A stretch of 64,000 nt of DNA from Acinetobacter sp. ANC 3832 (GCF_002135415.1 NZ_NEGJ01000002.1:1-64000); one strand, 5' to 3'; positions 7,846 to 17,274 are shown, counted from the stretch's first letter. Translations and numbers: made by a program. The notes: generated by a model from the letters alone, not told the origin.

Positions 7846-9300
7846 ATGACTGTATATAACAAATTAAAAATTGCCATTTTAGCCATTATTTCTTCGCAAT
7901 CTATTTCTGCGATTATACTTGACCCGATCCAAATTCAATCGGGTTCAGGGGATTTACTCTATGCTGAAATGAAGTTTAGTCATGCTGATCCAAATGCTAA
8001 AATAGAAGTGGGTTTAGCTGAAGCCGATGATTTGATGAGTATGGGGATTTCTCATCAACCACCTGGGCATCTCAATTTTTTCACACGACGCTCTGGTGAT
8101 GGAAGTGGTGTGATTGTGATTACCTCATCTCGCCCAATTATTGAATCAGAACTGAATATTTTATTAAAGATCAAAGAAGGTTCTGCTACACGTATTCAAC
8201 AAATTAAGACACCACTGGTACGTAATCGAGCGACTCCTGATGTTGTGAAGGCATCAAATATTGAAAAAGCATTAAAGCCTCAAATTGTGGTAAGTGAAAA
8301 AGATATTCAATTAAATTTACCGACTAGCACGCAATATGCAGTAAATAATAATGCGACAACCAATAGTAATACTACAAAATCTGGCGATAAACCGTTGACG
8401 ATTAGTGTTTCAGCACCACCAGCCTTATCTTCAGCAGCACCGAAGACTCAAACATCTAATAGTGCATCATCACAAGCATCTAAAAATATCAATCAAAGCA
8501 AAATAAATGCTCAAGTTCAGCAAACAACTCAAGCAACAGCGAATGTGACTCAGCAAGAAACTGCCCCCGCTATTGATATCAAAGCGATGCAAAATTCTAT
8601 TACTAAGACAACACCTATCAATAAAGAAGCGATGCACCAAGATGCTTCAGAATCAGATCAAAATGCTTTAAAAACCAAACAAAAAACAAGCGATTCTCAA
8701 ACTGTCAATAAAACATCAAAGCAACAAGTTCAAACTGCACAAGATAAAAAATCTAATACTCAACAGCATGTTGTGCAAGCCAATGAATCTTTGTGGAAGA
8801 TTGCATCGCGTATTGCAGCAGAAACCAAACAAAGCATTCCTGAAGTCATGAAGCAAATTAGATCAAATAATCAATTTGCGTTTATTCAAGGTGATCCGAA
8901 TCGAATTCGTCAAGGCGCTGCTTTAAATATTGCTGCGAGCTATCACGCTGTGCCTGCTCAAAAACAAAACTCAGCTCTTTCATCGGCACCCGTACAAAAG
9001 CAATCTGGAAAAGCCAAATACCGTCTCAATCAAGCTGAAATGAGTTTGGTTGCAGACAATGATCAAGTCTCAGCACAAGGTTCTGCAAAAAAAGATTCTT
9101 CGCAAAATCAAACAAGTTCAGAATTATCATCAAAAGTTATGACAGCTCGTGAAAAAACGGTTAAATTACAGCAGAACGTGTCTCAATTAGTGTCGGCTTT
9201 ACAGCAAAAGGATCACAGAATTCAATTATTAAATGCTCGACTTGCTCAGTTAGAACAACAATTGAAGCAACAAAATCAGGCGAATAAGCCGACACACTAA
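7846..9300 (+). CDS. fimV: FimV/HubP-family polar protein, periplasmic half
   Basis: 484 residues: signal-like N-terminus, then the FimV N-terminal beta domain (LDPIQIQSGSGDLLYAEMKF onward, residues about 25-130), a long Gln/Ser/Thr-rich linker, a LysM peptidoglycan-binding domain (about 305-368, VVQANESLWKIASRIA) and a C-terminal coiled coil (about 430-480). In Pseudomonas, FimV is one protein that continues into a membrane segment and a cytosolic TPR/C-terminal domain; here those are in the next gene. The role inferred from the family is polar placement and activity of type IV pili. Start codon: the ATG at 7846. Confidence 0.85.
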   Translation: MTVYNKLKIAILAIISSQSISAIILDPIQIQSGSGDLLYAEMKFSHADPNAKIEVGLAEADDLMSMGISHQPPGHLNFFTRRSGDGSGVIVITSSRPIIESELNILLKIKEGSATRIQQIKTPLVRNRATPDVVKASNIEKALKPQIVVSEKDIQLNLPTSTQYAVNNNATTNSNTTKSGDKPLTISVSAPPALSSAAPKTQTSNSASSQASKNINQSKINAQVQQTTQATANVTQQETAPAIDIKAMQNSITKTTPINKEAMHQDASESDQNALKTKQKTSDSQTVNKTSKQQVQTAQDKKSNTQQHVVQANESLWKIASRIAAETKQSIPEVMKQIRSNNQFAFIQGDPNRIRQGAALNIAASYHAVPAQKQNSALSSAPVQKQSGKAKYRLNQAEMSLVADNDQVSAQGSAKKDSSQNQTSSELSSKVMTAREKTVKLQQNVSQLVSALQQKDHRIQLLNARLAQLEQQLKQQNQANKPTH

Positions 9301-9355
9301 TCAACAAATATTTTAGATATATAAGGTTCATTGATCTCAATGAAGGGGTTAAATT

Positions 9356-10588
9356 ATGTTGTATGTGATTCCTTTTATTTTATTATTGGTTATCGCCATC
9401 GTCCTGAAAAAACGTGATGATGCCAATAAAGAAAATAGTGCGAATAAAGCAAAAAATACCAACAGTAAGAAAACAGCGAAAAAAAATACCGCACGCTCTG
9501 CTCGAACTTCACAGACACAGCAACCACAGAGCAAAGTTGTTGAAGATGACATCATCTTACAAAAAAAGACCACCCCTTTAACGGCTGACTTTAAAAAAAG
9601 TATTGAAAAGCTGATTCATGAGAAAAACTTTTTTTCTGCTGAAGCCAAAATCAATCAGTCTTTAAACCAAGATAACTCACAACATGAACTATATTTATAT
9701 CTATTAGATGTACATGTTGCGCATAAAGATGATTTAGCTATTGGTCAATTACTGAATCATATTCGTTCATTGGGCTTAGATGATATTGCAGAACAAGCTG
9801 AAGTAAAAAATCAAGCCTATGAATCTCAGAATCAACTGGCTCATAACGATGCGATTGAGTTTGACCTTCCAGCAGCAGCTAAAACTGAAAAGCAGACCCA
9901 TACTGATGCTGCATTTGATGCACTTGTAGGAAGCACTCCTACTGTCCAAAAACACAATGATTTTGAACAATTACAAAATAAACCCGTTGAACAAGAACCG
10001 CTTAGCTTTTCCTTAACAGAAGAGCCAGCTCCAGTTACTCGCCCTCAAGCAGAAACACCTGCAACAACAATTGAACCCCTTGAATTTAATTTTACATCAA
10101 GTGAAATATCAACGGATACAACACCTGTTTTAGACCTGAGTGCTGAGTACATTGCTCCGCCTGTAGAAGTAAAAACAGCGGAAACGATTCAACCACTTGA
10201 TTTCACATTTGACTTAAATCCAAAAGTTGAAGAAAAACCTGAAGTTCAAGCACCTGATTTAGCGTTTAAATTTGATGCACCTGTTGTAGAGGAAGTTCAA
10301 CCGAGTTTTAATTTAGAGTTAGAATCTCCACTTGTAGTTGTAGAATCTTTACAGTTTGAAACGAAACAAGAATCTGCGCCTATCACTCAAAGCCAAGATC
10401 CTCTTGCTCAATCGTTCCCTGCGCTCATCGATATGAATGAAATTCAATTGAATTTAGAGCTAGCATCGCAATATATTCGTTTAGGTGCGTATGCATCTGC
10501 TCGTGAGCTTCTTGCACAAGATGAGCACTTATATTCACCAGAGCAACGTGAAAAATCTCAATTGTTACTCAATAAAATAGCTTCTTAA
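9356..10588 (+). CDS. FimV/HubP-family protein, membrane and cytosolic half
   Basis: 410 residues: an N-terminal membrane helix (about 2-17, LYVIPFILLLVIAIVL) followed at once by a Lys-rich cytosolic stretch, a TPR-like segment (about 80-145) and an acidic Pro/Glu/Thr-rich linker. The C-terminal block (360-408, MNEIQLNLELASQYIRLG) has the pattern of the FimV C-terminal domain. The ATG has its own ribosome site (GAAGGGG), and 55 bp with in-frame stops separate it from the preceding gene, so this is a real split rather than a frameshift. The two products would together make a normal FimV. Confidence 0.82.
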   Translation: MLYVIPFILLLVIAIVLKKRDDANKENSANKAKNTNSKKTAKKNTARSARTSQTQQPQSKVVEDDIILQKKTTPLTADFKKSIEKLIHEKNFFSAEAKINQSLNQDNSQHELYLYLLDVHVAHKDDLAIGQLLNHIRSLGLDDIAEQAEVKNQAYESQNQLAHNDAIEFDLPAAAKTEKQTHTDAAFDALVGSTPTVQKHNDFEQLQNKPVEQEPLSFSLTEEPAPVTRPQAETPATTIEPLEFNFTSSEISTDTTPVLDLSAEYIAPPVEVKTAETIQPLDFTFDLNPKVEEKPEVQAPDLAFKFDAPVVEEVQPSFNLELESPLVVVESLQFETKQESAPITQSQDPLAQSFPALIDMNEIQLNLELASQYIRLGAYASARELLAQDEHLYSPEQREKSQLLLNKIAS

Positions 10589-10606
10589 GCTATTTCGCCT
10601 TAACAT

Positions 10607-10632
10607 AAAGCAGTCATTAATGGCTGCTTTTT
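10607..10632 (+). terminator. Rho-independent terminator after fimV, abutting ansA
   Basis: AAAGCAG (10607-10613) pairs with CTGCTTT, inner bases CATTAATG also pair, and a T-run follows. The T-run ends one base before the ATG of the asparaginase gene. Confidence 0.85.
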
Positions 10633-10633
10633 T

Positions 10634-11605
10634 ATGATTATGAAAAAAATTGCTTTAATTTATATGGGTGGTACATTCGGCTGTGTAGGTGAACCACTTG
10701 CGCCAATGCCTGAAGAACTCTTTTTCCCGCAATTGAAACGGATTCTTCCGATTCATTACAAAATTGAATGCTTCAAAGCACCCAGTATTATCGACAGTAG
10801 TGCATGTACCGCTGAAGACTGGCTAAAGCTCATTCAACAAATTCAAAGCTTACAACAACAAAATTATCAACACTTTGTGGTTATCCATGGTACAGATACA
10901 CTAAGTTATGCATCTGCAGTACTGGCTCAATTTTTACAACAATCCTGCCATGTAATTCTTACAGGTAGCCAATATCCCTTGCTCAATATTCAAGGGGATA
11001 ATAGCCGTGAATTTACCGATGCAATTGACAATCTCATTACTGCCTTAGACCAAGTTGTGAAAGTCCCTGCTGGTGTTTACCTTGCTTTTTATCATCAAGT
11101 TTTTCATGCCAATACTGTACTAAAAGTACATACCACTGCTTTAGATGCATTTCGTGGACAAAAAATAGATCAAAATATTGAGCCAACAAATCAAGTTGCT
11201 TATTCTATTCAGGTCTCAGATCTTGAAAAGAGTAAGAGTTTAAATATCAGTAATATGATGATGCTCCCCATTGAAAAACAACAGCTCAATCAGAATTTAA
11301 AAAATCTACTCTTTTCACCCCCACATTTTTTAGTAATACAAGCTTACGGTGTGGGTAACTTAGCGGTAAATCAAGACATTATTGAAACACTCAAAGCATT
11401 ACAGCAAAAAAATTGTCTCATCATTTTAGCGACCCAAGTACCTTTTGGTGGTTTGGATCAACGTTATGCGATTAGTCATTGGGTGAAAGATGCAAAAATA
11501 ATAGTGAGTAATGCAAAAAGTCAGGCAGATCTTTATGCCAAAATACTCAAAATCTATTTACAATACCCGACTTCTGAACAATGGCATGACCATTGGTACG
11601 AGTAA
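10634..11605 (+). CDS. Asparaginase (type I-like, cytosolic)
   Basis: Hydrolyses L-asparagine to aspartate and ammonia. The first catalytic Thr is T14 in YMGGTFG, and the second motif HGTDTLSYASA lies around residues 85-95. No signal peptide, so cytosolic. Length 323 residues, normal. The next ATG (10640, giving MKKIALIY) is equally plausible. Neither has a visible ribosome site because the fimV terminator occupies that space. Inserted between fimV and truA, which are direct neighbours in Pseudomonas. Confidence 0.85.
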   Translation: MIMKKIALIYMGGTFGCVGEPLAPMPEELFFPQLKRILPIHYKIECFKAPSIIDSSACTAEDWLKLIQQIQSLQQQNYQHFVVIHGTDTLSYASAVLAQFLQQSCHVILTGSQYPLLNIQGDNSREFTDAIDNLITALDQVVKVPAGVYLAFYHQVFHANTVLKVHTTALDAFRGQKIDQNIEPTNQVAYSIQVSDLEKSKSLNISNMMMLPIEKQQLNQNLKNLLFSPPHFLVIQAYGVGNLAVNQDIIETLKALQQKNCLIILATQVPFGGLDQRYAISHWVKDAKIIVSNAKSQADLYAKILKIYLQYPTSEQWHDHWYE

Positions 11606-11622
11606 GCTAAATAGAGGTCTTT

Positions 11623-12420
11623 ATGCAACGTTTTGCTGTAGGTATTGAGTTTTGTGGCGTTCGATACAAAGGTTGGCAAACGCAACAAGCAGGTGTACGC
11701 AGTCTGCAAGAAACCATAGAAAAAGTCCTCAGTAAAATTGCCGATGAACCAATCCTATTACATGGTGCAGGTCGTACTGATGCGGGCGTACATGCAACCA
11801 ATATGGTGGCACATTTTGATACCAATGCCATTCGCCCTATTCGTGGATGGTTAATGGGGGCAAACAGTACACTTCCGAAAGACATTGCTATTCAATGGAT
11901 TAAAGAAGTCGATTCCGAATTCCATGCTCGCTTTAAAGCACAGGCACGTCGTTATCGTTATGTGGTTTATCAGTCTCCAAGTCGCCCTGCTTTACTCCAT
12001 AAGCAAGTGACCCATGCTTATTATCCGCTTGATGTCGATAAAATGATTGAGGCTGCGAAAAAATTTCAGGGCATTCATAATTTTGAAAGCTTCCGCGCTG
12101 CGGCATGCCAGTCCAACAAACCTGTTCGCCATGTGACCCATTGCCAATTGATTCGCCATGGCGCTTATTTGGTTTTAGATATTCAAGCAGATGGCTTCTT
12201 ACACCACATGGTGCGTAACATCATGGGCTGTTTACTTGAAGTCGGTCAGGGAATGTATGACGTTGATCATATTGATGAAATATTCGCTGCGGAAGACCGC
12301 AAAGCTGCTGGTATTACCGCACCACCTGATGGCTTATATTTTATTCAAGCACATTATCCTGAACAATTTGACTTACCTAAAGTTCCATTAGGACCACATT
12401 GGCTGAATATGCCTGAATGA
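11623..12420 (+). CDS. truA: tRNA pseudouridine(38-40) synthase
   Basis: Converts U38-U40 of tRNA anticodon arms to pseudouridine. The catalytic Asp is D53 in the family motif GRTDAGVHA (50-58). The downstream RRYRYVVY and FLHHMVRNIMG blocks are typical. Length 265 residues. Starts 17 bp after the asparaginase gene with an AGAGG ribosome site, so probably translated from the same message. Confidence 0.97.
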   Translation: MQRFAVGIEFCGVRYKGWQTQQAGVRSLQETIEKVLSKIADEPILLHGAGRTDAGVHATNMVAHFDTNAIRPIRGWLMGANSTLPKDIAIQWIKEVDSEFHARFKAQARRYRYVVYQSPSRPALLHKQVTHAYYPLDVDKMIEAAKKFQGIHNFESFRAAACQSNKPVRHVTHCQLIRHGAYLVLDIQADGFLHHMVRNIMGCLLEVGQGMYDVDHIDEIFAAEDRKAAGITAPPDGLYFIQAHYPEQFDLPKVPLGPHWLNMPE

Positions 12421-12434
12421 TTTTCAAATCAAAA

Positions 12435-12458
12435 ATCCCTCTAAAAAGAGGGATATAT
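12435..12458. terminator. Terminator between truA and the SMI1-type gene
   Basis: ATCCCTCT (12435-12442) pairs with AGAGGGAT (12447-12454) between two convergent genes. Confidence 0.7.
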
Positions 12459-12490
12459 TTAATTTACAAATTTAATAAGTAAACGCTGAG

Positions 12491-13270
12491 CTACCAAAAT
12501 TTCCACCATGGTTTTTTATTCTTCTCTATATTAGATATCACGTCATTAGATATAATATGATGTTGATGTTGATGTTGATGTTGATGTTGATGTTGATGTT
12601 GTAATGATTCACTGGTTACTAAACTTTGGTTTTGTTCAATTAACCCTATTTGTTTTTCTTTCATTTCAGCCAAGCTACTATCCAACCACAACTCATACCA
12701 ATCTAAAAAAGTGAGTTTATCGGAGTTACCTAGCTCACGAGATGGATAAATTCCTCCATCATCTGCCCGATCATCTGTCCAGATATAGCCATATTCTTGA
12801 CCATTCACCACTAAATTTAAACTGATACCACATCCATAATTACAAATTGCAATGACACCATCCATTTGATGTTGATGAAATTTAAAATACTGCCTTTCAA
12901 ATTCCTGCTCATCTTCCTCATCACACGTTGCATTAAATACTTCATTCCAAGGCTGTGTATGTAAAAAGGGTAAATCAGGATTGAGCAGTGATGCTGAACT
13001 TGGACGGTCTAAATCGACATATAAGATTTTTTCAAAAGGCTCTACACCTAAAAATGGACCTGCGCCACCATTTCCAACATGCATCAAAAAATCCACATAT
13101 TCTTTTGGCAAAGTAACATTATAAAGACTTTCAAACTGCTGAATAGTTTGTCCTGTTAAAATAGGATTCAAATGATATTGATGAATGTTTGAACCGAATA
13201 AACGGTAATCTAGATCTAAGGTTTTGAGTTTTTCCAACTTTGTTATTATTCTTTCTAGGTGTTCATTCAT
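12491..13270 (-). CDS. SMI1/KNR4 family protein with a His-Gln repeat
   Basis: 259 residues. The SMI1/KNR4 (SUKH) fold is indicated by the block around residues 38-75 (IQQFESLYNVTLPKEYVDFL then HVGNGGAGP) and the later IAICNYGCGISLNLVV and GYIWTDDR blocks. Bacterial SUKH proteins are often immunity proteins for polymorphic toxins, but no toxin gene is adjacent, so the role is open. The C-terminal part holds about seven His-Gln pairs from a 6-bp DNA repeat, followed by an IISNDVISNIEKNKKPWWKFW tail rich in Lys and Trp. Confidence 0.8.
   Translation of the reverse strand: MNEHLERIITKLEKLKTLDLDYRLFGSNIHQYHLNPILTGQTIQQFESLYNVTLPKEYVDFLMHVGNGGAGPFLGVEPFEKILYVDLDRPSSASLLNPDLPFLHTQPWNEVFNATCDEEDEQEFERQYFKFHQHQMDGVIAICNYGCGISLNLVVNGQEYGYIWTDDRADDGGIYPSRELGNSDKLTFLDWYELWLDSSLAEMKEKQIGLIEQNQSLVTSESLQHQHQHQHQHQHQHHIISNDVISNIEKNKKPWWKFW
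12552..12602. repeat. Hexanucleotide tandem repeat (GATGTT)n
   Basis: About eight tandem copies of a 6-bp unit inside the SMI1-type gene encode a His-Gln run. Because the unit is six bases, slippage would change length without shifting frame. Confidence 0.9.
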
Positions 13271-13348
13271 TTTTATTATCCTGTATGACGATCTTATGCA
13301 TTAAAAACATCTTTAAAAATTAAAAGACGGAATAACATAAGATGAATT

Positions 13349-13382
13349 TAAGTGAAAAGTTCTCATGAGAACTTTTCACTTA
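13349..13382. promoter_or_regulatory. Perfect 34-bp palindrome
   Basis: TAAGTGAAAAGTTCTCA followed immediately by its exact reverse complement, with no spacer. Lies between the end of the AraC gene (13401) and the start of the SMI1-type gene (13270), both minus strand. It could be a terminator for the first (TTTT inside the arm but no T-tract after it) or an operator for the second. Confidence 0.6.
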
Positions 13383-13400
13383 CGATCACTCACTCAACAT

Positions 13401-14411
13401 TTAGCGTTGTTTACGCTTTCGGTATTCTACAGGTGTTTCATTAGTCCAACGCTTAAACGCGCGATAGAACGTGCTTGGCTCAGAGAAACCTGTTAAATAT
13501 ACAATTCGCTCAACACTCTCCGCTGTATTCGCCAAAAGCTTTTTGGCTAAACGACAACGATAGTCTGATAAAATTTGCTGAAAACTAGTATTCGCTTCAG
13601 AAAGCTGTGTTCTTAAACGACGTGGAGTGATATTGAGTTGCGCAGCCACTGTTTCCAATGTGGTTTCACCACTTTCTAAGGTCGAGCCAATTGCACGACG
13701 CACCTCACCGACCAAATCATAACGCGCAAGCTCTTGCAACTTCTCAATTGCCAATTGCTCGTGCAATTGCAATAGCTCGGGCTCTGCCTGCCAAAGTGGA
13801 TAATCCAAAATAGCAGGATCAAAATATAAGCGTGTTTCTTTTTGCCCTAAACTAACAGGGCATTCATAAACACGGAAATACTCTCCATCTGTTGCACCTT
13901 CCGCGAAATTAAAATCAATATAGATTGGCTCAAAGCGCCCTTCTGTAATGAATTTAAAGAAACGTAAAATACCTGAAATTGCGCATTCAGAAAAATGACG
14001 GTTCACAATGTTATTTGCCCAAGGCTGAACACCATTGGTTAAATAACAACGCCCATCCTCTTCCACAATCAATTTGGCATGGAATGCATCACTAATCAGA
14101 CGTTGATAGGCTAAAGCTCTTTTTAGACCTTCACCAAAGTTTTCACTGGAAATAAATAGGTGTTCAATCACTTGTCCACGGTACAGTGGTAAGTTCTCAC
14201 CCAAAAACAATCCAATATCAGGATTTTTACTGACTTCTTCCGCAGCCACCCAAAATGCATATTGCGCACTTAAGGGTGTACGTGCATTTTGATCGACCTG
14301 ATTTAATGCCACACCCGCTTTTGTTAATATTTCTTCTGTAGGCAAACCCGCACGACGGATCGCTTGATAGCCTAATCGCAAAACAACCGAAGCATCAGTT
14401 AGCTGACTCAC
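13401..14411 (-). CDS. AraC-family transcriptional regulator
   Basis: 336 residues: an N-terminal ligand-binding domain of the arabinose-binding-like type (about 15-200) and a C-terminal double helix-turn-helix (about 235-335). The second HTH ends in the family signature around FSEPSTFYRAFKRWTNETP. Belongs to the OruR/ArgR-like subgroup with the long N-domain. No metabolic gene is adjacent in the same direction, so its target is unknown. Confidence 0.88.
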   Translation of the reverse strand: MSQLTDASVVLRLGYQAIRRAGLPTEEILTKAGVALNQVDQNARTPLSAQYAFWVAAEEVSKNPDIGLFLGENLPLYRGQVIEHLFISSENFGEGLKRALAYQRLISDAFHAKLIVEEDGRCYLTNGVQPWANNIVNRHFSECAISGILRFFKFITEGRFEPIYIDFNFAEGATDGEYFRVYECPVSLGQKETRLYFDPAILDYPLWQAEPELLQLHEQLAIEKLQELARYDLVGEVRRAIGSTLESGETTLETVAAQLNITPRRLRTQLSEANTSFQQILSDYRCRLAKKLLANTAESVERIVYLTGFSEPSTFYRAFKRWTNETPVEYRKRKQR

Positions 14412-14639
14412 GCAGTGCCCTTCCTTGTATGTTATTCATTTATACTAAAAACACAGATTTTAGATTACAGACGATTGACCAAACTGACAACAGGTATCCG
14501 CATTTTTTTGTAGAAATTATTTAACCAGATGTTCGCCTATTTTGGACACATCTGGCAGCTAGAACAGCCTAACCATCTTGTTTTTTACAAAAAAATTGCC
14601 TATAATTTGCCCCTTTCCAATTTGATCATCAGGTAGGCT
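14412..14639 (+). promoter_or_regulatory. infA promoter region
   Basis: The gap between the divergent AraC and infA genes holds the infA promoter; I could not fix the -35 and -10 elements. No leader gene is seen. Confidence 0.35.
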
Positions 14640-14861
14640 ATGGCCAATAAAGAGGAACTTATCGAGTTCGAAGGCGTTGTCACCGAAACGCTTCCTAATA
14701 CTATGTTCCGTGTACGTTTAGAAAACGGTCACGAAGTGATTGCCCACATCTCTGGTAAAATGCGTAAACACTATATCCGTATTTTAACTGGGGACAGTGT
14801 GAAGGTAGAAATGACACCTTATGACTTAACCAAAGGTCGTATTACTTACCGTGCACGCTAA
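14640..14861 (+). CDS. infA: Translation initiation factor IF-1
   Basis: A 73-residue S1/OB-fold protein that binds the ribosomal A site with IF2 and IF3. The N-terminus [14 protein letters not shown] and the block [21 protein letters not shown] are essentially the family consensus. AGGTAGGC ribosome site ahead of the ATG, terminator after the stop. Confidence 0.98.
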   Translation: MANKEELIEFEGVVTETLPNTMFRVRLENGHEVIAHISGKMRKHYIRILTGDSVKVEMTPYDLTKGRITYRAR

Positions 14862-14875
14862 GTTTTAGTGTAAGC

Positions 14876-14902
14876 AAAAGCCACTGTTAAAGTGGCTTTT
14901 TT
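14876..14902 (+). terminator. Rho-independent terminator of infA
   Basis: AAAAGCCACT pairs with AGTGGCTTTT and a T-run follows. Confidence 0.92.
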
Positions 14903-15501
14903 TACTTTTACAACTATTATAAAACGACTCAACATATTGGTTTAAAACAAATATTAAGAAAGTATCTTTACATCAAAATAACAGCAATCTCTGATTAAAT
15001 GATACATTTTGCGAATAGTACTTGACTGTATCCAAATGAGGCTGACTTCAATCAACATCCTATTTTGCTCAAATATTGAAACTTAGAATAGATTTTAGAA
15101 TCACCTTTTTTTAATATTATCCCATTCCCATAATGCCTGATTTTTTAGTTCAACTTATTATTGACCAAGATAAAAACTCACAAAGATCGGCAGAACAGTA
15201 ATAAAAAATACTCTTTTTAGAGTATAGATCTTCAATATCGATTTTTAGAAATCTAAATTCAACTTTTTATATTGAGTAATATGAAATTATTTTTGAGGTA
15301 ATTAAAAAATAAATCATCCTTAGATCCTCTAATTTAGGATTTCCAGTACATTAAAATTAAAAATATTTTGTAAATATTAAACTGCTTACATCAAGCTTTT
15401 TATTTTTGCTTTGATGGCAAAAATAAAGCACTTGTGAATATTAATGCAAAATGCCTATTATTTATGCTAGAAATCTTATATTCACATTGGAGAATAGGAT
15501 C
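14903..15501. other. Long AT-rich gap, no convincing gene
   Basis: About 600 bp without a supportable protein gene. A small hairpin, ATACTC/GAGTAT (about 15208-15225), is followed on the minus strand by TTTTTT, so a short minus-strand transcript might end there; upstream of it on that strand I see only a 16-codon ORF behind a good ribosome site (near 15315). Nothing further could be supported. Confidence 0.4.
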
Positions 15502-15906
15502 ATGCATAAAATACAAATAATTACGCTCAGTCTATCTATTTTGTCTTTAGTCGCTTGCCAAACACCATCGATGCGAACTCAAAATTTAGATGCTTATTTA
15601 CAAAATTTTATTGGGCAATCAAGCGATGTCATTCAACAGAATTTAAACTTTAAGACATTGGGCTACCAAACTAGCCAACATGTAGAACAAACCAAAAATC
15701 AATTGATTTACACCATTCTCCGACCAATTTATATTCCAGTAGCGGGTAGCAATGCATCAATCAGTTCAAATGCAATGGGTGCACCCATGATTAGATATGA
15801 TACGGCTTCCACGCCACATTATGATGTGAACTTTAACTGTAAGGTAGTATTTAACCTTGAAAATGGAGTCGCCAAATCTATCAATTACTATGGTAAAGCC
15901 TGTTAA
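15502..15906 (+). CDS. Small lipoprotein, unknown function
   Basis: 134 residues from the ATG at 15502, which has an AATAGGAT ribosome site; a longer in-frame start at 15451 has none and would hide the signal peptide. The signal peptide ends in the lipobox LVAC with Cys19. The mature part (about residues 25-134) has the pattern of small outer-membrane-associated proteins with a beta-rich core and a Cys pair (FNCKVV and KAC at the end). I do not recognise a named family. Confidence 0.75.
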   Translation: MHKIQIITLSLSILSLVACQTPSMRTQNLDAYLQNFIGQSSDVIQQNLNFKTLGYQTSQHVEQTKNQLIYTILRPIYIPVAGSNASISSNAMGAPMIRYDTASTPHYDVNFNCKVVFNLENGVAKSINYYGKAC

Positions 15907-16107
15907 ACAGGCTCATTTTATGACATCGAAAAATGTTGAGTGCTATTTGACTCCACTTAACTATTTTAAAATTTGATTACGATAGCTACTTTTATATGCC
16001 ACATCATCTTTCAGATTATTTCTAGTATTTGTAAAAATACCAACCAATGTCTAAACGATAATAATGAAAATAGATACAACTCGTCCTCTTAGCAAATATG
16101 AAGCAAT

Positions 16108-16134
16108 AAAAAACGCAGCTAAAGCTGCGTTTTT
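16108..16134. terminator. Bidirectional terminator after leuB
   Basis: AAAAACGCAGC (16109-16119) pairs with GCTGCGTTTTT (16124-16134). Reads as a terminator on both strands. Confidence 0.9.
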
Positions 16135-16148
16135 CAATCTATCAAATA

Positions 16149-17228
16149 TTAAGTTAATGCTTTAACAACAGCATCACCCATTTCAGAAGTACCAACTTTA
16201 TTCATACCTTCAGACATGATGTCACCAGTACGTAAGCCTTGATCCAAAACGCTACCGACAGCATCTTCAATGGCTTTCGCGGCATCTTCCGCGCGGAAGG
16301 TATAACGTAACATCATCGCTACAGAAAGAATCGTTGCAAGTGGATTTGCAATGTTTTGACCTGCTATATCAGGCGCTGAACCATGACAAGGCTCATACAT
16401 GCCTTTACCATTTTCATCTAATGATGCAGATGGCAACATACCAATTGAACCTGTCAACATTGCAGCCTCATCAGACAAGATATCGCCAAACAAGTTACCC
16501 GTTACAATCACGTCAAACTGTTTAGGTGCACGTACCAATTGCATCGCAGCATTATCCACATACATGTGGGATAAGTTAATTTCTGGATATTTTTCTTCTT
16601 TTAATGCAGTTACGGTTTGTTTCCAAAGCTCAGTCACTTCAAGAACGTTGGCTTTATCAACCGAACAAACTTTACCACCACGTAAATTTGCCATTTCAAA
16701 GGCAACTTTGGCAATACGCTTAATTTCAGACTCTGAATATACGTCTGTATTGAAACCTTGTTTTTCACCATTTTCTAATTCACGAATACCACGTGGTTGA
16801 CCGAAATAAATACCACCTGTTAATTCACGTACAATCAGAATATCTAATCCAGATACAATTTCAGGCTTTAAGCTGGAAGCATCTGCCAATTGTGGATATA
16901 AAATTGCTGGGCGTAAATTTGCAAATAAATTCAATTCACTACGGATTTTTAATAGACCACGTTCAGGGCGAATCGAACGCTCGATCGTATCCCATTTTGG
17001 ACCACCCACAGCACCAAGAAGAATAGCATTGGCTTTTTTTGCTTGTTCAGCAGTCACAGCTGGATATGGTTCGCCATGTGCATCAATCGCAGCACCGCCT
17101 AAAAGACCTTGTTCCCAAGTCAAACCTAAATTGAATCTTTCATTGACACATGTAAGTACTTTTTCTGCTGCAGCAACGATCTCAGGACCAATACCATCAC
17201 CTGCCAAGATCAAAATTTGTTTAGACAT
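16149..17228 (-). CDS. leuB: 3-isopropylmalate dehydrogenase
   Basis: Oxidatively decarboxylates 3-isopropylmalate to the leucine precursor ketoacid with NAD. Nucleotide-binding and Mg motifs are complete: LAGDGIGPE at the N-terminus, the Arg-rich substrate loop ([13 protein letters not shown]), the [12 protein letters not shown]g-binding block and the [12 protein letters not shown] block. The start at 17228 (MSKQILIL, 359 residues) has a GGAAA ribosome site; a start four codons upstream is possible. Last gene of the leuC-leuD-lipoprotein-leuB cluster. Confidence 0.97.
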   Translation of the reverse strand: MSKQILILAGDGIGPEIVAAAEKVLTCVNERFNLGLTWEQGLLGGAAIDAHGEPYPAVTAEQAKKANAILLGAVGGPKWDTIERSIRPERGLLKIRSELNLFANLRPAILYPQLADASSLKPEIVSGLDILIVRELTGGIYFGQPRGIRELENGEKQGFNTDVYSESEIKRIAKVAFEMANLRGGKVCSVDKANVLEVTELWKQTVTALKEEKYPEINLSHMYVDNAAMQLVRAPKQFDVIVTGNLFGDILSDEAAMLTGSIGMLPSASLDENGKGMYEPCHGSAPDIAGQNIANPLATILSVAMMLRYTFRAEDAAKAIEDAVGSVLDQGLRTGDIMSEGMNKVGTSEMGDAVVKALT

Positions 17229-17274
17229 TTGTATTTCCATTTTTTAGGATCAGCAGCACTGCTACTGAGTGAGA

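Noticed and set aside
12552..12602. Possible CRISPR-like repeat
   Set aside because: The repeats are contiguous 6-bp units without spacers and lie inside a coding gene.
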